A stretch of DNA of 44,186 nucleotides from Seison nebaliae (Eukaryota; Rotifera; Pararotatoria; Seisonacea; Seisonidae): the NCBI GenBank assembly GCA_023231475.1, contig JALJEE010000502.1, forward strand, positions 1 through 44,186, in the 5' to 3' direction. A model generated the notes under the pieces. It made no database searches and was not told the DNA's origin. It saw only the letters and a list, made by a program, of their open reading frames with translations. Every line of letters starts with the position of its first letter. The first letter of the stretch is position 1. This document shows, piece after piece, positions 10,027 through 19,800 of the stretch. The position numbers and the translations under genes are program-made.

Positions 10027-10228
10027 TTATCGGATTAGCATTTTCTTGTTCTCGTTGTCAGTCTCTTCGAAATCAGTGAGTGTTGAATAATATGACAATA
10101 GAATAGAGATGATCTCTAACCATCAACTTCGTTTGTTGTTCTTCGATGCGTCGATAAATCTCTTTGCCCAATTCAATGATCGTTTCCGTATCGTTCTCTT
10201 TGTATAATTCATCTAACAAGAAATCCAT
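10027..10228 (-). CDS. candidate 47-residue two-exon small ORF
   Basis: Exon 10228-10121 encodes 36 residues starting MDFLLDELYKEND, highly charged and helical. A possible second exon, 10062-10027, adds TDNENKKMLIR and a stop. The ATG is directly preceded by a textbook 3' splice site (ctttttttattcag) only 20-50 bases after the FCF2-like stop codon. This placement fits a downstream gene in a trans-spliced operon, or an exon of another gene. The exon joins are inferred, and a join to the membrane ORF at 9748-10017 is also possible. Family not recognised. Confidence 0.3.
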
Positions 10229-10276
10229 CTGAATAAAAAAAGAAATAACGAAAACATATCAATTAATTCATTTCGA

Positions 10277-10873
10277 TTAATGTTTCTTTAATCGTTCCTT
10301 CAACTTTGTCAGTCGCATCTCCTTTCCTCGTTCCTTCCTCCTCAATTCGTCACTTCGTTTCTCATGAAATTGTTCAGTGCGTTCTGAGTGTTTGAGAATC
10401 TCTTCTGTTAATGTTTGACATCTTTCCTTCTTTGGAATTCGCTCATTAAACATATCAGTTGGTCTATCAACTACAGTTCCTGTTTGAAAGTAGTTGGGCA
10501 TTTCTGGTCGATCGGCTGATTTGTAATATTTGTCCGGAAATAAATGTTGACGCATTTGAATCGTTTCATAATCCATTTTCAATTGTTCCAATTCATCATC
10601 TTCTCGCACTTTACTTGCCAATGGTAATCCATGAGAATTCCATTTCTTCTTCTCTTCCTTTCTCAATCGTTTTAATTGTCTTTTGGATTGATGGAGTGTT
10701 GGAATATCAATTTTCGTTCTCATAAATTCATCATCGATTATCACATGCTTCTCATAATTATCGAGATGATCGTCGAGAATCTCTTTCAGATTCATCTCCT
10801 TCTCTTCTAATTCCATATTCGCTTTCATTCCATTAACGGAATCGAGATACACCTGCACATAAATCGGAATCAT
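10277..10873 (-). CDS. DNTTIP2: FCF2/DNTTIP2-type pre-rRNA processing protein
   Basis: The open frame gives up to 198 residues. The C-terminal half matches the Fcf2 domain. An LKMDYETIQMRQHLFPDKYYK segment corresponds to the family's LRxRxxLDPKRFYKK. Next come PNYFQTGTVVDRPTDMFNE and RIPKKERCQTLTEEIL, then a lysine/arginine-rich tail ending LKERLKKH. Fcf2 proteins act in the nucleolus in early cleavages of 18S rRNA precursor. The usual DELLADxExxRYNKKKY is replaced by a diverged charged stretch. The start is uncertain: the frame stays open upstream of the ATG at 10873 to a possible 3' splice site (attccag, about 10894), and another AG lies inside the first codons. The vertebrate protein is much longer, so this is a short, yeast-like form or lacks an upstream exon. 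Confidence 0.75.
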   Translation of the reverse strand: MIPIYVQVYLDSVNGMKANMELEEKEMNLKEILDDHLDNYEKHVIIDDEFMRTKIDIPTLHQSKRQLKRLRKEEKKKWNSHGLPLASKVREDDELEQLKMDYETIQMRQHLFPDKYYKSADRPEMPNYFQTGTVVDRPTDMFNERIPKKERCQTLTEEILKHSERTEQFHEKRSDELRRKERGKEMRLTKLKERLKKH

Positions 10874-11157
10874 GACTAATGGAAATGATCTGGAATTTAA
10901 TAGAGAAATGAATGAATAGAATTTATTTTTTAGAAATTAAAATAAAGAAAAGAAAATCGAATTTTTCTTCTTTTCTTTACACGAATTTATGGTCGTTTCT
11001 TTTGGAGTCATTAGAATATTAGAGAGTGATTAGATTCAAATTATAAGAAAATAAATAAATTATCATTAAATGGTCTCGAAATAAAATGTTTCGATTGAAA
11101 TCGAAAGACAAAGTAATAATTTTTTCTTTTCTTTCTTTCATACTACGATTAATATTA
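10874..11157. other. spacer between two minus-strand genes
   Basis: AT-rich 284 bp holding the 3' end of the cytochrome b5 reductase gene and the 5' end of the FCF2-like gene. On the minus strand it contains two pyrimidine-rich tracts ending in AG near 10894 and 10935, possible splice acceptors. No other ORF. Confidence 0.5.
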
Positions 11158-12072
11158 TTAATATGTGTAAATGTTCTCACTTGAATATCCCAATTTTTCG
11201 AGATTTGGGAGACAAGCGAATTTGACCATTGGTGGCGGTCCACAAATCATAACGAGAGTGTCGTCACCTGGTGGTGGGAGATATTTCCTGATCATTTCCT
11301 CGTTAATAAATCCTTTGGCATATGGCCAATCGTCGTCATCGACTTCGTCGAGAGTATAAGAGACTTTAATCTGATTCTGATAATTCTCTGATAATGACAT
11401 CAATTCATTTCTTAGTAGGATATCCTTTTCGGTTTTGTTTGCAAATAATAATGATAATTTCGTTTGATCTTTATCACTATGTTTTGCAACATATCTCATT
11501 AATTGAAGCATTGGTGTCACACCTGTCCCACCTGCAATTAATGCCACATTTCGGAATGTTTTTGTTCGTTTCTGTTTCAATAGATTAAACGATCCATTTC
11601 CCATATATTCGATGAAACCATTTGGTCCTCGCACTTCGATACAATCTCCGATCTTTAACGAATCTAAATAGAGCGACATTTTTCCACCTTCTGGAAACTT
11701 TGGCGGTTCCTTCATATACGTCTTCACCATCACATTGAAATATCCTTTATTATCGTCGTTGGTAATAGGCGTATAAGCACGTACAACTAATTCTCCATTA
11801 ATTCGAGCGATAAGATTGATATGTTTTCCCACTGGCAATCCCAAACAATGTTCATCGGAAGGGAGAGCGAACGTGTAAATCCGAGTGTCATGATTCACCA
11901 CTTCTTTCCTTAACAACTTACATGGATATTTCATCTTTCGATCATTCAACATCACTTTACGATCTTCCTTTGATAAATGTTTCATCATAATGAATACTCC
12001 ACTACCGACAGCGACAACTGCTCCCAATCCACCCGCCACAATTCCAGCGATAGTTCCAGGACTCAAAGTCAT
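11158..12072 (-). CDS. CYB5R: NADH-cytochrome b5 reductase
   Basis: Single exon, 304 residues, the usual size for CYB5R1/2/3. An N-terminal membrane anchor (about 7-29) is followed by the FAD-binding domain with RAYTPIT and GGKMS. The NADH-binding domain has AGGTGVTPMLQL, CGPPPM, and the typical ending FACLPNLEKLGY. It passes electrons from NADH through FAD to cytochrome b5 on the ER or outer mitochondrial membrane, supporting fatty-acid desaturation and late sterol synthesis. The latter may be relevant because CYP51 lies in the same window. The paralogue (1, 2 or 3) cannot be assigned by eye. A splice-acceptor-like attctttag sits 13 bases upstream of the ATG. Confidence 0.95.
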   Translation of the reverse strand: MTLSPGTIAGIVAGGLGAVVAVGSGVFIMMKHLSKEDRKVMLNDRKMKYPCKLLRKEVVNHDTRIYTFALPSDEHCLGLPVGKHINLIARINGELVVRAYTPITNDDNKGYFNVMVKTYMKEPPKFPEGGKMSLYLDSLKIGDCIEVRGPNGFIEYMGNGSFNLLKQKRTKTFRNVALIAGGTGVTPMLQLMRYVAKHSDKDQTKLSLLFANKTEKDILLRNELMSLSENYQNQIKVSYTLDEVDDDDWPYAKGFINEEMIRKYLPPPGDDTLVMICGPPPMVKFACLPNLEKLGYSSENIYTY

Positions 12073-12285
12073 TTCTTTAAATTTCTAAAGAATAATGATA
12101 AATTTCCTCCTCACACGAGTGAATCATCACACAAAAAGAATTTTGTGAGACGACACAAATTTGGAGCAAGGAAAATAATTTTACATTCTAACACTTAGGC
12201 CTAGTTCCAGATCGAAAACATTGAGAATTGATCGATGAACTTTTATTGACAATATTTGTTTATCATTGAAAATTGTTTTTGTTTA

Positions 12286-13811
12286 TTAAAGAAGAAGAAG
12301 AAGAAAAGAAAAGAAAGAGAAGAAAATGAAGAAATTGATCGATAGTTTATTTCCATCACATTTGACCCGCGACGAAACGTCACACATCTTCAACTCTTCG
12401 TTGAAGCGATAGCCGATTGGACATGTCGTATAATTGAGTGTTCGCTCTTCTTTGCATACGTAATAATATTTGCACGCTGGTCGAAATTGATCGATGTAGT
12501 AGCCATCTATTTGATTCTCACATTTAGGTGTGAATGCACATAACGGCGAATGATCATAGTCACCTAAAATTGTGAGGGAAAAATTTAATTTTTTTCCAAT
12601 AAAAAAAGTTGGAGGAAACATGGCAGTTTGCAACTCTTCCTTATTCCACAATTGACCATTTGATAAATTTCACATTGCTTCGTCTCCACACTGAAGAGTT
12701 GAGGATATGGACAGATTCTCGATCTTAATTCGCCACTTACACATTCGAAATATTCGCAACATGATTCGGGATGAACGAATTTGAATCGTTGTCCAGTACT
12801 CGGACATTTGTGCTTACCTTTTAATTATGAAAGAATGATAGAATTTGAATTTAGATAAGGAATAAGAATAAATACAATCGACATTTTTCCTCCAATCACA
12901 TACTTCCCGAATTCGATCGTAGAAAAGACCGGATTCACATAAGAGAACCTGATCAATTCCACCGTTGCAGAAGTGATAAGCTGAACAGTCGTGTGGATCA
13001 GGAAAGAATTGTGCCACTCCCTCCGGACAATCGATTAAACCATAAACCTGTCCCACTTTGGGAGTCGTCCTCCATCCGGGTACGGCTACTTCGGTAGTGG
13101 TAAATGGATTTGGTGTAGTTGTCGGTGCCGATTTACCTTTTCTCAATAAATTAATCAATCGAATTTATTCAAATTAAAAACAAGTCGTTTCACTTGGCCA
13201 CACACAATTCTCCAACTCTTCCGAATACCAGAGACCGCCCATACATTGTAGTACCGTATGAACACCGGGAGCACAATAATGATAAACGGTACAACTGTAA
13301 GGATCCGTAAAAAATCCGTCAGCTTCCCATGGACATGTGAAATTTGTATTTATTTTAAGTGGAGTTTTCGTCGTCTTTTTGAGACGTGGTGGTCGAAATG
13401 TTTTTCTTGTGGGCCACAACGTCACTAAAAAGAGTGAAATAAGAGAATAGTTGAATGAGGGAAAGGAGAACCTCCTGCCAAATCATACGACATTGGACGA
13501 CGTCCTCTCTTACAATCAACTTTCTCATCCCAATCACACATTTGTCGCTGGGCGTTATATGCCAAATTCTCACCGCAACGTAATTCAGCCGCTTCACCAT
13601 TTGTACAAAGATAATAGACGACACAACTATAAGGATCAGGATAATATCCTTCGCCCGGACAATGAAAAGCAAATTGATCGAGAATATTTTTTCCTTCTCC
13701 GTTTGTGATTGGAGCAATAGTGGTATCACTTCCTTTCCGTTTTCCTAATGATATTATCGGTTTCACAATCCACAAGTAATTAATTAAGAGAATCAAATTA
13801 AAATTTCTCAT
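12286..13811 (-). CDS. secreted protein with five chitin-binding CBM14 domains
   Basis: Five exons: 13811-13472, 13424-13182, 13136-12876, 12817-12650, 12563-12286, giving 429 residues. Introns are 47, 45, 58 and 86 bp. A signal peptide opens exon 1. Each exon then carries one peritrophin-A/CBM14 domain with six cysteines and the aromatic PYSC-YYLC or PHDCSAYHFC pattern. All four introns are phase 1. The last three each fall within the TGT codon of the final cysteine of a domain; the first lies a few residues past domain 1. Domains 1-3 are close to consensus, 4 and 5 more diverged. Thr/Pro linkers follow domain 2. The C-terminus is hydrophobic (NFFIFFSFFSFLLLLL) and could be a GPI signal or membrane anchor. 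Likely binds chitin in cuticle, gut lining or egg coat. Exon 4 (TGQRFKF to MVNC) would be missed by ORF finding but is needed for the frame. Confidence 0.88.
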
Positions 13812-14123
13812 TTCAAACTCCCCGACAATTAGAAGGATGGCTCGTTGTAATGATGATATGGGAAGATTTGGCGTCAGATTCTCATCATAAAATCGTTTAA
13901 GACAACAACTGGTGTAAAAGAGATTCGTTTAAGAATGTCATCAACGTATATAGAGACGTACAGATAGAAGACTGATCCGAATAAATAGAAAACAATCAGA
14001 TGAATGGGAAGAGAAGGAGATATTTATTGACATTTACTTTCATTCGAATTAGAAGAGACTGTTTCTACGATATTCCATTTCGACGAACATACATCGATTA
14101 TTTACTTGAACTCTTATCTTCCT
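13812..14123. other. spacer
   Basis: About 310 bp between the CBM14 gene and the coactosin gene, both minus strand. It must hold the promoter of the first and the 3' end of the second. No ORF, repeat or RNA gene seen. Confidence 0.5.
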
Positions 14124-14650
14124 CTAATTCGCCACACCATAAGACGCGCCACTAGATTTCTCGATAAGTTGACGAACAGTTTCTTCCTCCAGATCATCGA
14201 GTTCCGTCGCGTAAACTTCGATGGCAAACGACTAAGGAGAATTAGGTAATTAAATTAACAGTAAATTTTCCAACTCTCACAATCTTCTTAATATTCGTCT
14301 TGTCGATATTCAAACGGATCTTCAATCTACCATTCACTTCACTGCCACACCATGAAATGAAAGCAAATTTGGATCGAACACTCAACTCGTCGCCCGTTTT
14401 CATGCGGATGTAAATGAAACATCTCAAATCTTCTTTCAGATTATTCAACATCTCACCATATTCTTCTCCACTCGTCAACAGTTTAATTAACGTTTTCTTC
14501 GTGTCTCCAATGTTCTCGTAGGTGAAGATCGCCCTTCAATTCAAATGAAAGAGAATTCCTAATTAATTCTAACCAAGTAATGTTCGATTTGTCATCGCGT
14601 ACGTTGTCATAAGCTAATTGGATTTCTTTTGTATTAATCTCACTCTCCAT
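14124..14650 (-). CDS. COTL1: coactosin-like actin-binding protein
   Basis: Three exons, 14650-14574, 14533-14275 and 14231-14124, give 147 residues, close to the 142 of vertebrate coactosin-like protein. Introns are 40 and 43 bp. The single ADF/cofilin-homology domain is clear: IQLAYDNVRDD and TWAIFTYE near the start, then DLRCFIYIRMKTGDELSVRS, KFAFISWCG, the DKTNIKKIVRSFAIEVYA actin-binding helix with its lysines, and a short acidic/serine tail. Coactosins bind F-actin and counter capping at the leading edge. The start at 14650 fits the family N-terminus. The first intron splits the tryptophan codon of TWAIF. Confidence 0.92.
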
Positions 14651-15947
14651 TTGTGATTGCCGATAGTTGCCGATACGATAACGAATGGAAAATGAACTGT
14701 TATTTACATAGAAGTTTAGATGATGATCCTTTATATTTCCCAGGAATAAAAAATGATTTTTCTACTTAACAATTCTATCCGATTTGTTTACATAATAAAT
14801 TCTTCATTTCTCTAGTTTTAACTTCATTCATCTTCTCTATTTAACTTCATTTAAAGGATCAATTCGTTCAATTCCCTATTTTCTATTCCATGTCCATTCA
14901 TTCATTCATTTATTTCGCTTCCCATATCTTAATCTAGTCATCTAATGACAAGACATATCTGATTAGCCATCATTTACAAATCTTAATAATTTCAATCGAC
15001 GATAAATCGAATAAAGCAAATTATAAATTTAAATTATAATTCGTTTCATTCTCAATCGAAATCTATTCGAACTTAATAAAATTGAAATAATCTGAAAAAA
15101 ATTAAAAAACAATTTTTTTATAATCTGAATGAAAATATTTCTAGTGGAAATATTTTATCGCTCTGAATGAGATTGACAAGTGAGTTTCAGAGTGAGATGT
15201 TGAATCAGATCTATATAGAATTATTCGGCAAAGGATGATAGTGAGGAAGAAAGTGAAGAAGAAGAAAATACATAAAAAGGACGGAAATGCGAAAATAAAT
15301 TTTAATTGGCATGGAAGTTAATAGATAAAGTTTGTGTTACTAGTTCATCTTCACGGTCGATAATGTGAAATTGATTAAATGGAATAGAGTACTTGAAATT
15401 TAATTGAGCTGAAAGATGTGTGTTGCAGAAGAAAGGTAGGAGGGGAGAGGATATGGGCGCGATTCACGGTGTCAGATTTTTATTTGATTGAGTGCATCTC
15501 TCCAATAAACTTCCATCAAAACGGTATTGAACGCGTAGATTCTTCTGTCTTCAACTCGTTTTTATTTGACAATTGATCTCCTGCTGTTGCAGTCGGTACT
15601 CAATGTTCCGTGCACATCCTCCATTGGCATGCTCTTCACTTACTCGCATGTCTATAAATGAATGAGAAAGGAAGATTGAAAGAACGAAATAATTTTTATC
15701 TGAACGTGTCTGTCGTTCACACTAAAATTTTATAGAAGGAAAGTAGATCTCCATTAAAAAAAGAAACGAGAGAAATATCAAAGTTTCTTCAACAAGTCAT
15801 TAATTTTATTGAAGATAGAAACTTGACTTTTTATGATCATCCTACTCCATCATTATCGTTGATAAGTCGTGTGTTATATTCTGAGCGAAATTGAATCGCA
15901 ACAAAATCTCCCTTCCTATTCTCAACTAACTACAAAGTCGGATTACG
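14651..15947. other. 1.3 kb divergent intergenic region
   Basis: Lies between two divergently transcribed genes (coactosin on minus, bHLH on plus) and so should hold both promoters. No convincing ORF. The part before the bHLH gene (15400-15947) is less AT-rich than the middle and may be the regulatory portion. A CAAAG acceptor-like site lies about 10 bases before the bHLH ATG. Confidence 0.45.
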
Positions 15948-16502
15948 ATGAAACCGAATAAGAATAAAAGATCTTTCAAGTCAACTACTCCAACCGATTC
16001 GCCCACTCGCAAATCGACGAGGAAAAGACGAAGAATTCTCAATTCCGAACAACGATATGAAGCCACTATTCGTGAGAAGACGCGAATGAGGAAACTGAAC
16101 ACGACATTCGAACAATTGCGAAATATTTTACCAGAATTCTTCTTTGCTAATTGCTCCAAACATCGATTATCACGAGCGGAAACTCTCAAATTAGCTATCG
16201 ATTATATCGGATATATGAGACATCTCATACGTCATTGTGACAGTTGTTTCACTTGTCTAGTTGGAAATGGTGAGCAATGTGAAGAAGTTCATCAATTGAC
16301 ATTGTTCTTCTTTCCACAAACGTCACCTCGAACCAATTTTTTACCATTAACTCCCACCACTTTCCTTCAACCGTCAGAAACTCTTCATACACCTGAAAGT
16401 GACAGTGATCAATGTTCCTTCGATTTCTATCAATATTTCAATTCTCATCAATATCATCACTACGAACAACAACAATATACCGACAACTTTCTAGAACATT
16501 AA
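15948..16502 (+). CDS. bHLH transcription factor, Fer3/NHLH-like
   Basis: Single exon, 184 residues. A basic N-terminus rich in K, R, S and T precedes a bHLH domain at about 36-95. Its basic part is EATIREKTRMRKLN, followed by helix 1 (NTTFEQLRNILPEFF), a loop, and helix 2 (LSRAETLKLAIDYIGYM). The helix 2 motif LSRxETLxLAIxYIxxM is closest to Fer3/FERD3L, NHLH and related class II factors. These heterodimerise with E proteins on E-boxes and control cell fate. The basic region deviates from the usual ANxRER: it reads ATIREK, keeping the E-box-contacting glutamate but losing the Asn. Four cysteines (HCDSCFTCLVGNGEQC) directly follow the domain. The tail is rich in Tyr, His and Gln. Poly(A) signal at 16547-16552. 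Exact orthology is uncertain. Confidence 0.8.
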   Translation: MKPNKNKRSFKSTTPTDSPTRKSTRKRRRILNSEQRYEATIREKTRMRKLNTTFEQLRNILPEFFFANCSKHRLSRAETLKLAIDYIGYMRHLIRHCDSCFTCLVGNGEQCEEVHQLTLFFFPQTSPRTNFLPLTPTTFLQPSETLHTPESDSDQCSFDFYQYFNSHQYHHYEQQQYTDNFLEH

Positions 16503-16801
16503 TTAAATTATTCCATTAAATTATTTCTCTCTTTCAATAATTTTCCAATAAAATTTATTAACGAAAAAAAACTTTAATTCTTTAACAACAGTTCGTACCA
16601 AATTGAATCGTCACAGTTCTTTGTAAGAACAAAATAAAAATGTTTAAAAAATAAAAATATGAATAATTCCCAATTATTTTGAAGGAAAACATTTGACTGT
16701 TCCTCTAAAAAATCATTTGTGTCTCTCGTATATGGAGAGAATTAATTACATTTGGAAGATGGTTCGATTCTCGATTCGATAGATTCTAAAAGAAGAGAAA
16801 T
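16503..16801. other. convergent 3' ends
   Basis: About 300 bp holding the bHLH 3'UTR (AATAAA 16547) and the 3' end of the ABCC gene from the other strand. An alternative last exon of the ABCC gene could lie here: a ttcttttag acceptor on the minus strand is followed by an open frame of 10-25 codons. Confidence 0.45.
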
Positions 16802-19800
16802 TCATGAAACACATTTACAAAAGATTAACGTGTCACATTGCTTAATCGTATGTAAGCGATGAGTGATGATGATGATAGTCGAAGTGTGGAAATGTTTGAA
16901 TATGAAAGACAACAATTTGTTGCTCGTTTCACTCGACATATGAGACGTGGCTTCATCCAACAAGATGATTCGATTGTCTTCCAAAATTAACCTAGCTAGT
17001 GCCAATAGCTGAAGTTCGGCATGACTAAAGAACAACTAAAATTAATTGAATGATAAGTCAACACGAACGGTATGTTGATAGAGTTCGAATCGTCTAATTC
17101 ATAATTCAATTCTCCAGGTAAGCGTCGAATTAACGTATCGACTCCAGCGCTTTTCAATGACTAAAAATATTGTGAAGATTTTCCAGAGAGGAAGAGAAAA
17201 TAAACTTGCCAAATTTCGAGATCGGAGAAACGTTTATCCGGATCGAGATTCTCTCGAATACTTCCAAGAAATGTCTGATTTCCCTGACTTAATATGGAAA
17301 TATTTCGACGAAGAATCTTTATATCAATCTTCTTTATATCGACGTTATCGATGCAGATCTTTCCTTCCAATATTCGAATTAAACGAAACAAAGCCAAGAA
17401 TAGAGTACTTTTACCACCACCAGTCCGGCCAACTAAACACACCTTTTTTCCAGGTTCGATGTCGATACAAATATTTTCTATAATGGCTTGATCGCTCGAA
17501 TGGTAGCCGAGAGCAACGTTCTGGAAATGGATATGTCCATTCACCTGCCAATTCTCCCAATCTGTCGACGTCGACGAAGACGATCGATTAACATCATATA
17601 AATCATAATGATCAGTCGACTTATAAGATGACGATTGTTGTTCGTCGGTGAAAAGTTTCTGCACATGTCGATCGATAGAGAGAGAAAGAGAATTAATTGC
17701 TAAATTCAAAATTAGTAACCGTTTGAGAATCATCAGTCAATGCAATTGATTGGAGTGTTCTCTTCAAACTGCCCGATGGTTGTCGAACGCTGATATTGTC
17801 CATTCGCTTCTTCAGAACGTTACAAATCGATTTGAATCGTTTACCATGTGACGGTGTAGATTTTGATGGTATTCCGATGAAATTGAGAATTCGTTCAACC
17901 GCCACAAATATTAATTCGAGATCGACTAAAGTTCTCGTTCCTCGAGTGACGTTAGTAATGATCTAAAAACAGTAGATATAAACGATGGAATAATGAGAAT
18001 GATAACTTTCAATGCATAAGTTAGGACGAAAGCATAATAACCGGCAGTTAAATCACTACCGTCTGAGCAGAAGAATAAAAGCAGCGACACTAATAATATG
18101 ATGGCAGATCCTAATACTTCCAAACGAATAACCAGCCAACTTTCATTTGAGAAGAAAATGAATTTCGAGAGAGGTTAAAGAAGAATTATGTAAAGAATAA
18201 ACTAACCGATTTGTCGTCAATCGATAATATTGATAACTTTGATTGATGTTTAAAAAATTGTTTAATTGATTCGTCATCCACGCTGATAATCTCGATGCTT
18301 TGATCGGTATTAAACCATTAAGTGTGGTACAGAAATGATTATATATTCCTGTGCGACTGCCCGCTTCCAATCTCTTCAATTGGAGAATAATCGTCACACA
18401 AGTTCTCTAAAAAATGAAATTGAATGAGAATGAAAAAAAAGTGAATGTGCAAACTTCGATATAGAGGAAGAGAATGAGCATTAGAACCACAAAGAATATC
18501 ATATAAAAATTGGAATAACAAAGAACGAGAACGATGCCAATCATTTCAAATACAACGGTTAATGACGATGTGAATGCCGTTACCATACGCATATCACATT
18601 CCGTTATATCGTCACTAAATCGATTGAGAATACATCCTTTCGTTGTGATGGAGAATCGAGTGTACGACCATGAACTAATACAAAGTAGGAGATTATTATT
18701 CAATTTGTTTGATGCGAATAAGATTCCTACGCCTAGAATGATCCCGTAGAATAAGATGAGACTTGATTGGAAAATATTGAGAGAGGAATAAATGATCAAT
18801 CTGGAGAAGTTCGGTTCGGATTCATTCATCATTCTAGATTTGCTTCTCCATTTCGATAAGATCAAATTAGCAGAAACGGCACAAGTCATTTGAATGGTGT
18901 AGAGGAAAACGACCAAGAGAAGTAATCCATATCCGATATATTTCAAATAGGCACGAATATATGCCCAAGAAATCTTATCATAAGATAAATTTTCTTCACT
19001 TCTCAATTGTTCACATTTCTCGTCACTAATTCCATCGATATCGGAAAGAGTCATCGTTGATGAGACTGATAAAGAATTTGTGGAATCACTGTAACATCGT
19101 TCCAGAATATATGCTTCACTCAATTCACTATTATCTGGAGAAGGAAGTATATAAGAATCATTAATGAAAACCATTTAATGGAACTAGTGGATCGTCTTCT
19201 TGTGTTTTGATAACCGTCGATCATTTGATCAAGATCAATCGTGTTCAATCTCATTGCACTCTTCAAATCCTGCATGTTCACATTGATCGATTTCGTCGAA
19301 TGCTTCTCATTCTCTGTGATATAATTGAGAATTTTCGATTCGACTTTCGCCTCTTTCAAATTCTCATAATTTCCTTGTTCGATGATTCGTCCGTCACTCA
19401 TCAGAATAATATTATCGACGAATGGTAAGAGAAATAATTCGTTCATTGTCATAATGACAATCTGAGAGAAAATGATAGAATTGATTTACTGAATCAAATT
19501 GAAACTTTTTCTTTGAGAAATTCATTTCGTGTTAACTGATGGAAGACGGAAAGAAATAATCGTTTCGTCACATTACAATCGAGAGCTGAGAAAGGCATGT
19601 CGAGAACTATCAAATTACTATGTTCGTCGTACAATGCTCTCGCTATCGATAATCGTTGTTTTTGACCACCAGATAATTTCATTCCTAAAATCATCATTTT
19701 CATTACCATATCATTCAATTAAAAGACAGAACCTTCTTCGCCACAAATTGTTTTATCCGCTAACGGTAATTCATCCAGATCATTATCAAGACAACAGACT

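Noticed and set aside
13355-13729. Minus-strand 124-residue ORF in another frame
   Set aside because: Wrong frame over exons 1-2 of the CBM14 gene; it lacks the cysteine pattern and crosses the intron.
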